A DNA stretch of 64,000 nt from Cololabis saira. Lineage: Eukaryota; Chordata; Actinopteri; Beloniformes; Belonidae. A model generated the notes under the pieces. That model was not told the DNA's origin. It made no database searches and worked only from the letters and a program-made list of their open reading frames with translations. Below, in pieces: positions 47,331 through 59,039 of the stretch; positions within the stretch are counted from its first letter, which is position 1, and every line of letters begins with the position of its first letter. Location: contig NC_084597.1 in NCBI RefSeq assembly GCF_033807715.1, forward strand, positions 4,027,058 to 4,091,057. Reading direction: 5' to 3'. Position numbers and translations under genes: made by a program.

Positions 47331-47814
47331 AGAAAGAAAAAGATGGGGCGACTTCTTCAAATCATGTCCTGCAACAATTCAATTGGCAAACTGGCAAAAC
47401 CTTCAACTTCCTTAAAGATCCAAATTCAGCTTCCATGTTAATTATTATCTTTGCGATGATGGCTTTGGACAGAGATGGACGTAGCCTCCGCTTTAGTTAC
47501 AGCTGCGGGTCCTTAAAAGGTCTTAAAAAGTCTTTTATTCAATTTTCCTTAAATGAGGCCTTTTAAATATCTTAATTTGTCTTAAATCTCAGTCCAAGGG
47601 TCTTAAATTTTAGAATCTTAATTTAAGAGGGAATTTATCTGGTCAACATTAAAAAGTTTTCTTACACTTTGAAAAGGAAAAGCGTATTTAATAGTTTTGA
47701 GGTGAAATAAACCTGTTTACCAGTTCTTAGACGCCTTAGTCAGGGTTGCAAAGTTGAGCAGGTTTCAGCCCAATTGGGCTGAAAAATAAAGGACTGGTTG
47801 ATAAAATTTGGGCT
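47331..47814. other. Unassigned intron sequence
   Basis: No recognised features. Confidence 0.4.
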
Positions 47815-47820
47815 GCTTTT

Positions 47821-48359
47821 TACGGTGGCCGAGACCCGCCATTGCTGAAAATAAAAGTAACGCTGCAAACAGAAACAAACGCCGCTGCAAATAAAATAAA
47901 CGCTTAGAAAATAAAATAAACGCTGCAAACAAAAAGAAACGCCGCTGCAAATAAAAGAAACGCTGAAAATAAAATAAAAAAACGACGCAAATAGAAAAGC
48001 CACAACGGAAGTGAATTACCAGGGACTATTTTTGCTGATGCACCGGTGTTGCACATTAAAAATGACACGTAGCGACGTTGAACACTAACCTTTTCACTTA
48101 TTTTCTCGTTCGTTGTTCTTCTTATTTCTTCCTTTTCACTTTCGTCGTCTTCTTCTCCTCTCACGTAAAAAACACTGGTGCATCAGCAAAAATAGTCCCC
48201 GGTAATTCACTTCCGTTGAGGCATTTTTATTTGCGTCGTTTTTTTTTTTTTGCAGCGGCGTTTCTCTATATTTGCAGCGTTTCTTTTATTTGCAATGGCG
48301 TTTGTTTTTATCGTCAGCGTTTATTTACATTTCCGCAATGGCGGGTCTCGGCCACCGTA
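47821..48359. mobile_element. Foldback element with GCAAATAAAAGAAACG arms
   Basis: Starts TACGGTGGCCGAGACCCGCC and ends in its reverse complement GGCGGGTCTCGGCCACCGTA. The arms (about 200 bp) consist of loose repeats of CGCTGCAAATAAAAGAAACG. The flanks share GCTTTT (47815-47820 and 48360-48365). The central 50-100 bp is CT-rich. The family is unknown. Confidence 0.85.
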
Positions 48360-48365
48360 GCTTTT

Positions 48366-48807
48366 CCTGGTTTTTACTAAATATTTAGGAGAAATTAACA
48401 AAAAAGTTTCCATTATGGCAGACAAAAGTAGAAACTTGCACAAAAAACTCACTGATATTTTATTTGGTTTAATCTACTCAAACTTTTTTGGGGGGATATT
48501 CAGTGATATTGTGAAGCTTAACTTGCTTAACACTTGAAATGTATTACACATTTAATAATTTACTGTTTTATCATAGACAATGTATGATCTGGGCTGGTTT
48601 TTCATTATTTCAGTGGGTTTTATCATCAGGTTTGGACTGGAACCTGTCAGATCTGGCAACCTTGACCCCAGCGCTGGATTTGTTAGTCGTAGTCTCGAGA
48701 CAAAGCAAGAAAATATGGGTTCAAAGTGTGTGACTGTCTTTTTGGTCTTAAATTTAGTTTGAAAATGATATTAAAAAGTCTGAAATGTAACTTGGTCAAA
48801 CCTGTAG
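48366..48807. other. Unassigned intron sequence
   Basis: Two overlapping 60-codon frames, no motif. Confidence 0.4.
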
Positions 48808-48816
48808 ACGCCCTTT

Positions 48817-49202
48817 ACGGAAGAGTATTAGGGCCAGGCAAGAGAAAAAAAATTTGAGAGTGGAAGATTTTTTTTTATTGTGCACTTTGAGAAAAAAGAC
48901 GAAATGTCGAGAAAAAAAGTCGAAATGTCAAGATTAATGTTGAAATACAATTTCGAGAAAAAAGTCGAAATTTTTCTCAACATTTGAGACTTTTTTCTTG
49001 ACATTTCGACTTTTTTCTCAACATTTTGACTTTTTTCTCAACATTTCGACTTTTTTTCTCAACATTTCGTTTTTTTTCCTCAACATTTCGACTTTTTCTC
49101 GACATTTCGACTTTTTTCTCGAAGTGCATAATGAAAAAAAAATCTTCCTCCTCTAAAATATAATTTTTATTTTTCTCCTGCCTGGCCCTAATACTCTTCC
49201 GT
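48817..49202. mobile_element. MULE-like MITE with 9-bp duplication
   Basis: 386 bp, starts ACGGAAGAGTATTAGGGCC and ends GGCCCTAATACTCTTCCGT. Flanked by ACGCCCTTT / ACGCCCTGT (8 of 9), a length usual for Mutator-like elements. The body is two facing arrays of GAAATGTCGAGAAAAAAGTC. Half copies are at 16985-17066, 23305-23430 and 29310-29568. Confidence 0.8.
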
Positions 49203-49211
49203 ACGCCCTGT

Positions 49212-49974
49212 AAAGATACAAATGCAGTATAAATTATGTAGGGTTTAACTATGGAGTTGCCGTGCTTATTAATCTTTTCTCTGCTTGAATGTTCAAGCTC
49301 TCTACCCTTAAGTCACAGCGATCAACATTCAAACGCAGCGCCTACAGTATGTGAAGGGTCTGAATAATAACTTTAACTAACGGACAGAGCACCACTGATC
49401 AGCTATCTAAGTCTCGTAAAGACGGTTTATGAGAGCTTGACCCGTGGCTACGGTTGTGGTTTTGTTTGTTACGAAAGCAACTTCCATGCGACTTTAAGAA
49501 GATTGATTTTTTTTTTTAATGTGGGACCAGCAAATGTCTTATAATGGATAAGATCATTCGTCCTTCCCCTCTTTATCTGATAGTAATTACCTGCCTCCTT
49601 CAAATCCTTTTTTTGGCATAGAAAAAAAAAGCCACCTCTTGGGACTAAAAAGAGTGAGTTTGTCCTTGAGGGCGGCGGATAAAGTCACTTTTTTGTGGTT
49701 GGCCCTGTTGCATGTCTATTTATAGCTAATAATGGGAGCAACGTCTGCCTGCTAAGCCTTAAAGTTCGGTACATACAGCTTTAGACGAGCAGCAACACAT
49801 TTCAGTTTAGTTTTTAACTTCACAAAAACTCAAAATGCAGTCAGTGTGTAAAAACACAATGCTGTGGAGAGAAGACATCAACAATGATATCAGAGACGCT
49901 AGGGTTTCTGCTTCTGGTCTCTCAGGTGGGGGGGTTGTGACAGATAATCACAGTAGCCTAGTCCTGATATAGTT
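49212..49974. other. Unassigned intron sequence
   Basis: 49905-49970 is the reverse complement of 44475-44540 (GGTCTCTCAGGTGGG, CAGTAGCCTAGTCCTGAT), a shared fragment of an unnamed repeat. Otherwise nothing. Confidence 0.45.
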
Positions 49975-50185
49975 TTAGGCCACGTTTACACATAGCCGGG
50001 TATTTACAAAAAACGGATATTTCCCCCTCTACGGTTTGAAAAATATCCTCGTTTACACGAACCCGCATAAATAGCTGTTAAGGTGCTATGAGCATCCAAA
50101 CCTGCAGGGGGCAGTGTAACGAGAAGATAAAGTCATGCTAGCCAATCGGAATCCTGGAAAAAAACGTCAACAAATGACACGTGTG

Positions 50186-50295
50186 AAGCCTGAATAATAT
50201 GGTTCCGCGTTAAATCGACGGCGTAGCCTACGTACGGTGCGCGTACCCTACGCCGTAACTCTGCGTTGGTGTAACGCGGAACCATAAATCAGCCT
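50186..50295. mobile_element. GC-rich hairpin MITE
   Basis: Starts AAGCCTGAATAATATGGTTC and ends GCGGAACCATAAATCAGCC. 110 bp. Confidence 0.87.
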
Positions 50296-50389
50296 TAACT
50301 GCCAGTTACTTCCAAGACGGAACGAGAGTCTTTCGTTTGGAGTGAAAGAGAAGTGGAGTTACTTTTAAGTGTGACGTTAGAATATAAAC

Positions 50390-50735
50390 GGCAGTAGCTC
50401 AGGTGGTAGAGCGGGTCGTCCAATGATCGGAAGGTCGGCGGTTCGAATCCCGCTCTGTCCCAGTTTGCTGTCGTAGTGTCCTTGGGCAAGACATCTTACC
50501 CACCTTGCCTCGTGTGAATGTGTTTGAATGTGTATGAATGTTGGTGGTGGTCGGAGGGCCGTTAGGCGCGATATGGCAGCCACGCTTCCGTCAGTCTGCT
50601 CCAGGGCAGCTGTGGCTACAATGTAGCTTACCACCACCAGAGAGAATGTGTATGAATGAATAATGATTTCTGTAAAGCGTTCTGGGTGCCTAGAAGGGCG
50701 CTATATAAATCCAAGTCATTATTATTATTATTATA
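50390..50735 (+). mobile_element. tRNA-derived SINE, ATT-repeat tail
   Basis: Head GGCAGTAGCTCAGGTGGTAG with A box, and B box GGTTCGAATCC at 50440-50450. The body ends GGGCGCTATATAAATCCAAG and then ATT repeats. Same family as the minus-strand copy at 22556-22911. Confidence 0.9.
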
Positions 50736-51883
50736 AAACAGGTAAAATACAAGAAAATATTGACGGTGGCCAAACAAATTGTAAACACAGGTTGCACTCA
50801 TGACGCTGGTGACGTTTCTGTCTCATAATGTGACTTTCTGAAGTCTAAATGTCCGTTTCCCTCTGTTTAGACGCAAACGTGAAAACTGAGTTTTTGAAAA
50901 TCTCCACTTTGGCCGGCGTTTTCAGAAATGATCGTTTTTGGTGACTTTGAGCTTCGTTTTCGTGTAAACAAACGGCCAAAACGCATGAAAACGCCACTGT
51001 TTTTGCTCCGTGTAAACGGGGCCTTAGAGACCTGGAATGGTTACTGTTTGTGTCTCTGCCTGTTCCCGTTTGTTATCTCTCTTGCAGATTCCAAAGGCTT
51101 GTGTGCCCATTAGGGCTGGGTATTGTTAAGAACCTCACCATTCGATCTGATTTCGATTCTTAAGGTTTCGATTCAATATCGATTCAATTCGATATTGATT
51201 TAAATGCTTCAATATCGATTCAGTAAGACGTAGAAATACACAAATACCTGTTGGCAATTTTTCATTATTTTTATTTTCATGCCTATAACACGTGGCATGT
51301 TACTTCACATAGAAATGAACTGAGCAATTAAACTTAGCAGCACCATAAAAAAAAAAACACATGACAGTTCTGTGTCAACATGATCCGCAGGTTTGTCGTT
51401 TTGATGTTGTATTTTAGTTCCACCTGGCACAACTTAAGCTGCTTTCACACAGAGCAGGGTTTGCCCCGCGCCCACCGCCGGGTGGGGCGCAGAGTCGGTG
51501 CAGAGCCTCCACCACCTTCTCTCCTATTGGACGCACCGAGTTGTCGTCACTAGGGATGGGAATCGAGAACCGGGTCTTGTTGAGAACCGGTTCCCAGTGT
51601 TTCAATTCCTTGGAATCGTTTGCCTTTTTCGCAAACGATTCCCTTATCGATTCCAGTGGGCGTGAATGACATCACCAAGCACGTTGCGCAACGTGCGCAT
51701 TCGCGCCCAGCAGGAAAAAACGGGGACAAAGCGGCATAAACGCTCGAAAGTTTGGTTACATTTTACCAAAAAGGATGACAACAGGGCGACAATTCTTGCA
51801 ATGTGGACATTTTACCAAAGGGGGGAAACTGTTAGGACTCGTCTGGCTGATGCGCTGGGAGCGCGGAGTCAGCCGGCGTGTGG

Positions 51884-52018
51884 TAAGCATGATTTATGGT
51901 TCCGCATTACACCAACGCAGAACCTACGGCGTAGGGTACGCGGCAACACGCACCGTACGGCGAACCCTACGCCGTAGACTCTGCGTCGATTTAACGCGGA
52001 ACCATAAATCATGCTTTA
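51884..52018. mobile_element. GC-rich hairpin MITE, innermost element
   Basis: Starts TAAGCATGATTTATGGTTCC and ends GGAACCATAAATCATGCTTTA. The terminal inverted arms are nearly perfect. It interrupts the short BED-finger-like frame of the inner hAT. Confidence 0.87.
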
Positions 52019-52410
52019 GAACAGCTGCGCCACACGGAAGAGCCGGGCGCTCCGGCGGACAGCAGAGCTCCTGACACAGTTGCAGCTCGTCAGCTCATCT
52101 ATGGAGAAGTTAAAGAGCATCTACCGCTAGATTCTCCTTTCATCAAGGCAGGGAAGAGTATCAGGCCAGAATAGATGAATGTTATCAGTGACTAAGTTTG
52201 TGGTGTTGAACATGTTACTGGACATTCTTGTGCAATTGCTACAAAGTAATTTGTTGTTTTTAGTTAATTTCTACAGAAGAATATTTATTTTATTATTATT
52301 ATTATTTTATATTAAATACATATTTTACTGTATATTACAAATCATTTTGTGGGGACCCCCTGGCACCATCGAGGAGCCCAAGGCTGGGGCCGTCTTAAGA
52401 CCTCACTTAT

Positions 52411-52539
52411 ATTTTTTTGTTCAAAGATATAAAAGTTTTATATCTTTGAACAAAAAAAATCAGAGAAACAAAGAAATTGAAACAAAGAAAACATTTTAGT
52501 ATCAACTTTGTTTTATTAAAACAAAGTTGATACTAAAAT
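52411..52539. repeat. Two adjacent short palindromes
   Basis: 52411-52460 has 24-bp arms (left TTGTTCAAAGATATAAAA) around a single G. 52493-52539 has perfect 23-bp arms (left TTTTAGTATCAACTTTG) around a single T. Both lie inside the inner hAT element. Confidence 0.9.
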
Positions 52540-53081
52540 TGTTTCTTCTCCTTTTTTCCAAATGAGAATCGATAAGAGAATCGATAAAGAATCGAATCGT
52601 TAAGCAGAATCGAAAATGGAATCGGAATCGAAAAAATCTTATCAATTCCCATCCCTAGTCGTCACAGCGCGGCACGGTGAAATTAAAAAATGTTCAATTC
52701 GGGCAGGCAGGCGCCCTCTTGCGCGTCGCTGAGCTCGGCTGCAGAGCGGTTCGCACATACACAATGAATGGGAAAGCCGGCGGCGATGTGCGTTTTGCGC
52801 TCTATGTGAAAGGGGCTTTACACACCTCCCTACTTTTCTCCGTTTCTCGTGTTCCTTCTTGAAATGGGAATTCAAAATGAGTCCAAACGTCTGATCTGAA
52901 AGATTTTCCGCTTGCCATCGTCGCCATTTTATTGTTGTTTGGTCGCGTGCAGCCACCGTCCACAAAACGCCAATCATAAGAAAATGTTGCACACAGCGCC
53001 CCCACTGGCCAGGAGGTTAATCGATTCAGAGACTTGCGATGCACCCATTTTTCGATATTTTTACCCACCCCTAGTGCCCAT

Positions 53082-54907
53082 TGTGTGTTTTCCTGTGTTT
53101 CTCTCATTTCAGACTTGCAGCGGATGCCACCCCCCCCTCCAATCGCCCTCATATATATGTAAAAAAAATAAAAAGCTTCATACAATGATGAGAACAAATT
53201 ACATTTTAATTGTTTTTATGACTTTATCCTTGTTACGCACTTGTCTGCTGTTCACATCCTTGAACAATAATAAAAATAAATAAGTTTGACTGCAGTTAAA
53301 CTGAAGATTCGATTTTCATGAGTTTACTTAATGAAATTAATCAGATAAAAAAGTCGATGAAAGTATAGAACAAGAACTAATTAGAATCTATAATATGTTT
53401 CCCTGAAAAAAGCAGCACCTTTGATTATCAGCGGGTGTACTTGTTTGTCACCTCGTGATAATTTGCACAGCTCTTGCTTAGAATTTAAATGAGGCCTCGC
53501 TCACACTTAAAGCTCAGTCTGATGTTAATGGATCATTAGCAGAACAAGCAACTCTACTCCAATCACACTGATTTACATAGTTAGGACTGTAGATGTGGCC
53601 CCAGGACTTCTAGATGCTCGTCCATTCCCTGAAACTGAATAATTGATCCCTGTCATGAGTTTGCTCTCCTGAAATGCATCAAGGAAGATTAAAGAAAAGA
53701 AAAAGAGGGAGTATGAGCGGCTGGCTAATTAAAAGTAATAACTCTGGTTTGTTTCTCTACATGCTGAATTTTGTCAGTCATGATATTTGGTTCATGAGTT
53801 TCCTCCCTGTAGTTTTGTCTCAGGAAAGTTGATATCAAAAGAAATAGTTGCTGCTGAAGAACTCGTTTTCAACAGTATGTTTTTATTGTTAGGAGTTGTA
53901 TTGATTTGAAAGAACCAGCAGCAAACGGGCAACTTGTTCCTGCATCAATGTGAGATATTATACTCCCTGAAAAGACTGTTATCAGTGAATATGTTTTAAA
54001 TACCATCATTTTTATACAATTTTTTACTTTTTTCCACCAAAGCAGAATTCAGTCAATTCTTTGAGTCTTTGAATTGAGTCAGATTTTGAATTGAATTAAA
54101 TTACAAAGGGAAATGTTTATAAATATCTAATATTTACATGTAATTTATACAAAAAAGAATCTATGTAATTATATTCTTTTGGCATGTGTGATTTCTTCTG
54201 TAATCAACATCATCCCCTAAGTCAAAGAGCCGTTATTCACATATGCTGCAGTAGAAATTACAAATGTCAGTCCCAGAAAACCTACATTTACTTCTGCTTA
54301 TATGGATTGATTTAACAGCTTGCGTGTTTAATCCCATTTACCGGCTTTTCCTTTAATTTGTGTTGTAAATTGTTTTATTATTAGGGATTTAAACAGATAA
54401 TTCCTGTTTACTTAAAGCTGTTAAATGTTAAAATGCTGTTAAAAGTTAAAATGTGTAAGATGCACTATTTACATTATTTACAGTTTATTTACATTTAGTA
54501 TTTACAGTTTATTTACAGCTATTTACAGTAAAGTGAACATGAACATAAACGTTAAATGGATTGTACTGAAAATACCCTATTTCCGGTTTCAAATGGAAAT
54601 GCTTTTATTTTGAAGTCTACAGGAAATGGTCTAACGTGTGTTAACCGTTAGCTTTAGACTCTAACTGACTGCTGAAGATGTCGGAAAAACATCGGTTTTC
54701 TCCCGTTTTTTGTAAGCTGCATCTTGTTTTTTGAGGAGAATAAATGTCCGATTTTAAAGCCACACGTTCTGGTTATTAAGAAGAAGCTTCTGCTCCACAA
54801 CAATTTGAGGATAATGGTCACTTTTTATACTCCATAACGCCGACTTACATTTAGCCTCTCTTGGTTAGACTGTTGACCCCTTTGTCCTTATACCTAATCC
54901 TAACATT
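53082..54907. other. Unassigned intron sequence
   Basis: AT-rich with poorly conserved frames. A small repeat of TTTACAGTTTATTTACA lies at 54475-54530. No recognised element ends. Confidence 0.4.
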
Positions 54908-55192
54908 TTGCTTCTTTTTAGGGAAAATAAAGAGGGAAATTTGTCACATTTATCTTCCTATTTTCCCCATCAGGCATCTATTACAATATGAGAATGAGAT
55001 TGAATGAAAATGTCTACGTTTTCAGAAGATTTCCGGTACCCAGGTTGGCCTGAAAAAGCTTGCATAAATATAGTAGTGAGGAGTGATAACTACTACGGGA
55101 TCGGGGGGGCACTTCCACAAACTTAATGCAAAATTCAATACGGCATGAATAACACGACACCCTACGACTCAGTCAGCACCTTCAATTATTAA
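54908..55192 (+). repeat. 285-bp duplication, copy 1
   Basis: Nearly identical to 56664-56950 (a handful of differences), in the same orientation at an offset of about 1756 bp. It contains TTCCGGTACCCAGGTTGGCC and ends CAGCACCTTCAATTATTAA. Confidence 0.9.
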
Positions 55193-55406
55193 AGAGCATA
55201 TTGCAGGTTGGAGACCCCTGTGAATCAATGTGTAGGAAAATAATGTAGGAACTGAATTTTCATTGAAATACGCATAAATATATACTACAGTGACCTCCGG
55301 AGTTGTTTTTGTGAGTATTTTACTTCCGCATCTGAAAAAGCTGAACCGGAAGTGACGTAGCGGGAGGGAGCGCGGTGAATTTCAACAATAGGAAAAATAA
55401 TGGATC

Positions 55407-56225
55407 TTAAAGGTATTGTGACATCATTTTTAACATGCTTTTAACACTATTAAAAGTCTTGGCCAACATCCCTCAAATGTGTCTAAAAGAGTGTAACAAG
55501 AAAAACTTCACTCTAGTACTCTTTTCCTGGCTTTTTATTACAGTTTTTTTTTGCGCCGTGAAAAACGCTTCCTTTTCCCCTTTCCTGTCAATCATTGCTC
55601 CGCTCCTCCTCCAAACCTCCTCCTCCTCCAGCCATACGCTCACATCGGCATCGGAGAGTTAAGCCGGGAGCGACAGGCGAAGCACGGAAAAGCAGCAGGG
55701 CGAACCACAGCAAACAATCATAAAAATAAAGGCATGCAAGCAGCAGTGTCCCCTTATCTTAAGTCCAGTCAGTGGCCGCGGGTCTTCTTAGCAGTTTTCC
55801 TCCGGTGATTAGAACAAAAGACGCTCTAAACAGCTCCGTGTTAAGCCTGATTTATGGTTCAGCGTTAAATCGACGCAGAGCCTACGCCGTAGGGTTCACC
55901 GTACGGTGCGCGTCGCCGCGTAACCCTGCGCCGTAGGCTCTGCGTCGGTGTAACGCGGAACCATAAATCAGCCTTTATGGTGCGCTGGAGAGGAGAGGAG
56001 GCAGGGAGCTGGGTGGAGGGGGCGGTGATTTAGCGGGTCTATACGTAACGACCCGCCACCAAACCAGATGAGCCGTTTTTGCACAGTTATGCAGAAAATC
56101 CCAGAAAGCACACAATACACTGAATGTTAAAAGTTCGTTGTTTTTTGGGTGTAATTGATGTCAAGACACCCAACAAAACACAAAAAATCAAGAAAAATTT
56201 GTTTTTCATGTCACAATACCTTTAA
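55407..56225. mobile_element. TTAA-flanked DNA element (Kolobok/piggyBac-like)
   Basis: Starts TTAAAGGTATTGTGACATCA and ends TCATGTCACAATACCTTTAA, inverted over about 17 bp, with TTAA at each edge (55407-55410, 56222-56225). The TTAA target points to Kolobok or piggyBac. It hosts a hairpin MITE at 55844-55974. Its frames carry no transposase motif. Confidence 0.72.
55844..55974. mobile_element. GC-rich hairpin MITE, best complete copy
   Basis: 131 bp, starts AGCCTGATTTATGGTTC and ends GGAACCATAAATCAGCCT, flanked by TTA on both sides (55841-55843, 55975-55977). The inner arms include AGAGCCTACGCCGTAGGG and CCTGCGCCGTAGGCTCTGCG. The TTA duplication suggests a Harbinger-driven MITE. Confidence 0.9.
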
Positions 56226-56352
56226 TGTTAGTTGTGACACTGAAGAGGTTGTGAATGTGTATTCACACCAATATGACGGGTCACAGCCTTATAATTACGA
56301 ACCCGTTAGGGCCCCCACGTTCTTTTGATTGACAGCTGAAACTCGCTTTTTA

Positions 56353-56484
56353 AAAGGCTGATTTATGGGTCCGCGTTACACCAACGCAGACCCTACGGCG
56401 TAGGGTACGCGGAGACGCACAGAACGCTGCGTGCGCCACGTAACCTACGCCATCGATTTTACGCAGAACCATAAATCCGCCTTT
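56353..56484. mobile_element. GC-rich hairpin MITE
   Basis: Starts AAGGCTGATTTATGGGTCC and ends CAGAACCATAAATCCGCCTT. Confidence 0.85.
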
Positions 56485-56663
56485 ATTCACTGCAGCACCC
56501 GCCCGTGCGCTCCTGAAAGAAACTCCGAAAATAACTCTTAAAAGATGGGTGAGTACTTGTAATCTGTCTACTTTCTAAACAGAAAACAAGCTTATTATCT
56601 TCCTCTTTTTTCTGATTAAATGCATCCGAAATAGCCGGGTATTTTTAAAACCGAATATTTCCC

Positions 56664-56950
56664 TTGCTTCTTTTTAGGGAAAATAAAAAAGGGAAATATG
56701 TCACATTTATCATCCTATTTTCCCCGTCAGGCATCTATTACAATATGAGAATGAGATTGAATGAAAATGTCTACGTTTTCAGAAGATTTCCGGTACCCAG
56801 GTTGGCCTGAAAAAGCTTGCATAAATATAGTAGTGAGGAGTGATAACTACTACGGGATCAGGGGGGCACTTCCACAAACTTAATGCAAAATTCAATACGG
56901 CGTGAATAACACGACGCCCTACGACTCAGTCAGCACCTTTCAATTATTAA
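56664..56950 (+). repeat. 287-bp duplication, copy 2
   Basis: Partner of 54908-55192. Its left edge joins a fragment of a Harbinger-like end (AAATAGCCGGGTATTTTTAAA at 56630-56655). Confidence 0.9.
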
Positions 56951-58024
56951 GGCCCAACTTGACAGAGGAACACCAGGTTCAAGGAATAGGATGTGAACAA
57001 ATGTGTCTGAGTCCTCAGTTTAAAGAAAAATAAAAAATATTGCTCAAAATCTTCATTATACGTTTGATATTTTATGAACGTTTTGTCTGAAATGTGTGTT
57101 TTTTTTGCTTGAAGCGACGGCCACAGACTGCAGTGTATGTTCAGCCTCCCACTCACACACCTCAGCATCCAACGCACCGATGCTCCCTGCCACTCGACCT
57201 TCACGTAACATGAAACTACATGACTTGACTCACAAAATCCGTGGCGATCCAGTCGGAGCAGTGAGTGGCTGCACAAAAATGAGCTTTCCTAGGTTTCACT
57301 CACACGGCTTCACAAAGAAATAGTCTTTTCACTATGACTCACAGAATACTGAATCTCTGCTGTTACGACGTAAAGTGATGGCCTGAGGTAAAAACAAAAA
57401 TGATATATCTCTAAAAAGATCTGGCCATGTGTGGGCCGTCTGAGGACTTGGCACTAGTCTTGTTTCTGGTTCAGTTTTAGTTTTAGTCTAGTCTCTATGT
57501 CCCGCTATCATTTTAGTTTTTATTAGTTTTAGTCACGTTCATTCTCCTTTTAGTCGTGTCAATTTCCAGTCGACTAAAAGTCTGAGCATTTTAGTCTTAT
57601 TTTAGTCAGAATTTTCCAGGACCATTTTAGTCTGGTTTTTATTCCTCTACGATATTGTGTTATATATTTAATTATTGTTATCGTCACATGACCAGAATTT
57701 TTGTTGTTTTCCTCGTTTTCCTTAGGTGAAAGTAGATACATAAATTGACAATATTAATTTGAGAGTAAATAAGTTAAACAAATAGATAATTATCATATAG
57801 AGTGGTGTAGCATGATATAATATAGAATAATAATATAGTAATATCCTAATATAACAAAATTTTTATAAAATATTATAACATATAACCAAATTATATCACC
57901 ATACTATTATATATAACAATATAATAATACTATAGTTTAACATCCCATGAGATTTCATATTTAATTTTTTTTCTTATGTTTGTGTGGCTGTGTATGTGTG
58001 TGTATATGTATGTCACTGAGTGGC

Positions 58025-58028
<4 letters not shown>
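56951..58028. other. Intron sequence with TTTTAGTC-rich repeat
   Basis: 57467-57635 is an irregular repeat of TTTTAGTC/TAGTTTTAG, a common fish dispersed repeat of unknown type. Otherwise no recognised features. Confidence 0.5.

Positions 58029-58093
<65 letters not shown>
58029..58093. repeat. (TG)n microsatellite
   Basis: Uninterrupted TG run of about 32 units. Confidence 0.98.
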
Positions 58094-58097
<4 letters not shown>

Positions 58098-58129
58098 ATC
58101 CAAACAAAGCTCCACCTGAAGTGTATCTA

Positions 58130-58560
58130 TAGTGGGGGAGGGGGGGGGCAACCCCGCCACCCGCGAGACCAGAGGCCGACACGGAAGAACCCGGAACCCA
58201 GGCCACCAGCAACCCCACAGAGGGGAGAAGTAGGAGGGAGGCAACCCACCGCCTGCGAGTGTATGAATCGTGTAGGGGGGGAAGGAGGGGGAGCGGAGGC
58301 CGAAGCCAGGAAGCAGGACCAGCAAAGCCGGCCCTGGTAAGACACCCGCGTTCCCCCACCGGCCATCCAGTAGACGGGGGCCGGCCCTCTGAGCCGGGCC
58401 AGGGCCCCACCGTACCTGCACGGGCGCCCCCGGCGCCGCCGGAGCCCCCAGACGGAGGAGGAAACGGTCCAACATCCTCCCATTCATACTGACAACATAA
58501 GACATAGACACCTGGGAATGGTGCCACCCTGCCGCCGCGCCCGCCCGTGCACCCCCCGGT
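58130..58560 (+). repeat. GC-rich dispersed repeat, copy 3
   Basis: Colinear with 17290-17530 (CACCGGCCATCCAGTAGACGG, CCAGACGGAGGAGGAAACGG). Its first part is colinear with 30320-30400. It is the longest copy and bridges the other two. Long open frames reflect base composition. Confidence 0.78.
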
Positions 58561-58717
58561 CAGGTTTTCATAACTGATTTCATAAGAGATTGCATAACTT
58601 AATATAATAATAAACTATGAAACAATACATCATGATAATGCCAAGAATAATTATTAGAATTAAAATTAGTAATTTATGTATTGCAATGAGGGGTGAGGTC
58701 GGACCGGGGCGTCAGGG

Positions 58718-58850
58718 AAGCGAGCAGGAGGCCCCACCAGCAGGAGGCCCCCACCAGCAGGAGGCCCCCACCAGCAGGAGGCCCCACCAGCAGGAGGCCC
58801 CCACCAGCAGGAGGCCCCACCAGCAGGAGGCGCCCACCACACTCCAGTTG
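58718..58850 (+). repeat. 17/18-bp minisatellite, about 7 copies
   Basis: Unit AGCAGGAGGCCCCCACC with a variable C run. It reads as Gln-Gln-Glu-Ala-Pro or Gly-Gly-Pro peptides with no sign of selection. Confidence 0.92.
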
Positions 58851-59039
58851 CCCGACTGGGAGCCCCAGCAAGAGACAGGTAGGACGGCAGTGAAAGGAAA
58901 GCTCCCCTCTCTCTCATTTCAAAGGGAACTGGCTATTAAGACATGTAGGTCTTAAAAGATAAATGTTGCTATCAATTATAACAATGTGATATAAAAATCC
59001 TTTTTGATGTCTTCGTTTTTATAAAATTTGAAAATATAA

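Larger units (their letters stand above)
49978..51023. mobile_element. Harbinger-like element (TTA duplication), copy 2
   Basis: Left GGCCACGTTTACACATAGCC, right CCGTGTAAACGGGGCC, bordered by TTA (49975-49977, 51024-51026). It hosts a hairpin MITE (50186-50295) and a SINE (50390-50735). Confidence 0.75.
51551..52657. mobile_element. Inner hAT-type element of the nest
   Basis: Starts TAGGGATGGGAATCGAGAAC and ends ATCAATTCCCATCCCTA, between perfect 8-bp duplications GTCGTCAC (51543-51550 and 52658-52665). It contains a hairpin MITE (51884-52018) and two near-perfect short palindromes (52411-52460 and 52493-52539). The frame 51666-51977 begins like a hAT BED-finger region (WLHFTKKDDNRATI ... 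MWTFYQRG), but it breaks off after about 60 codons. Confidence 0.9.
51111..53073. mobile_element. Outer hAT-type element of a triple nest
   Basis: Starts TAGGGCTGGGTATTGTTAAG and ends CGATATTTTTACCCACCCCTA, between perfect 8-bp duplications GTGCCCAT (51103-51110 and 53074-53081). Both ends carry CGATTC-rich sequence. Without its passenger (51551-52657 plus one duplication) it is about 850 bp. Confidence 0.9.

Noticed and set aside
50390..50470. tRNA gene
   Set aside because: A and B boxes are present, but it is the head of a 346-bp SINE with an ATT tail, repeated at 22556-22911. The heads do not give a proper cloverleaf. The same holds for 21600-21690.
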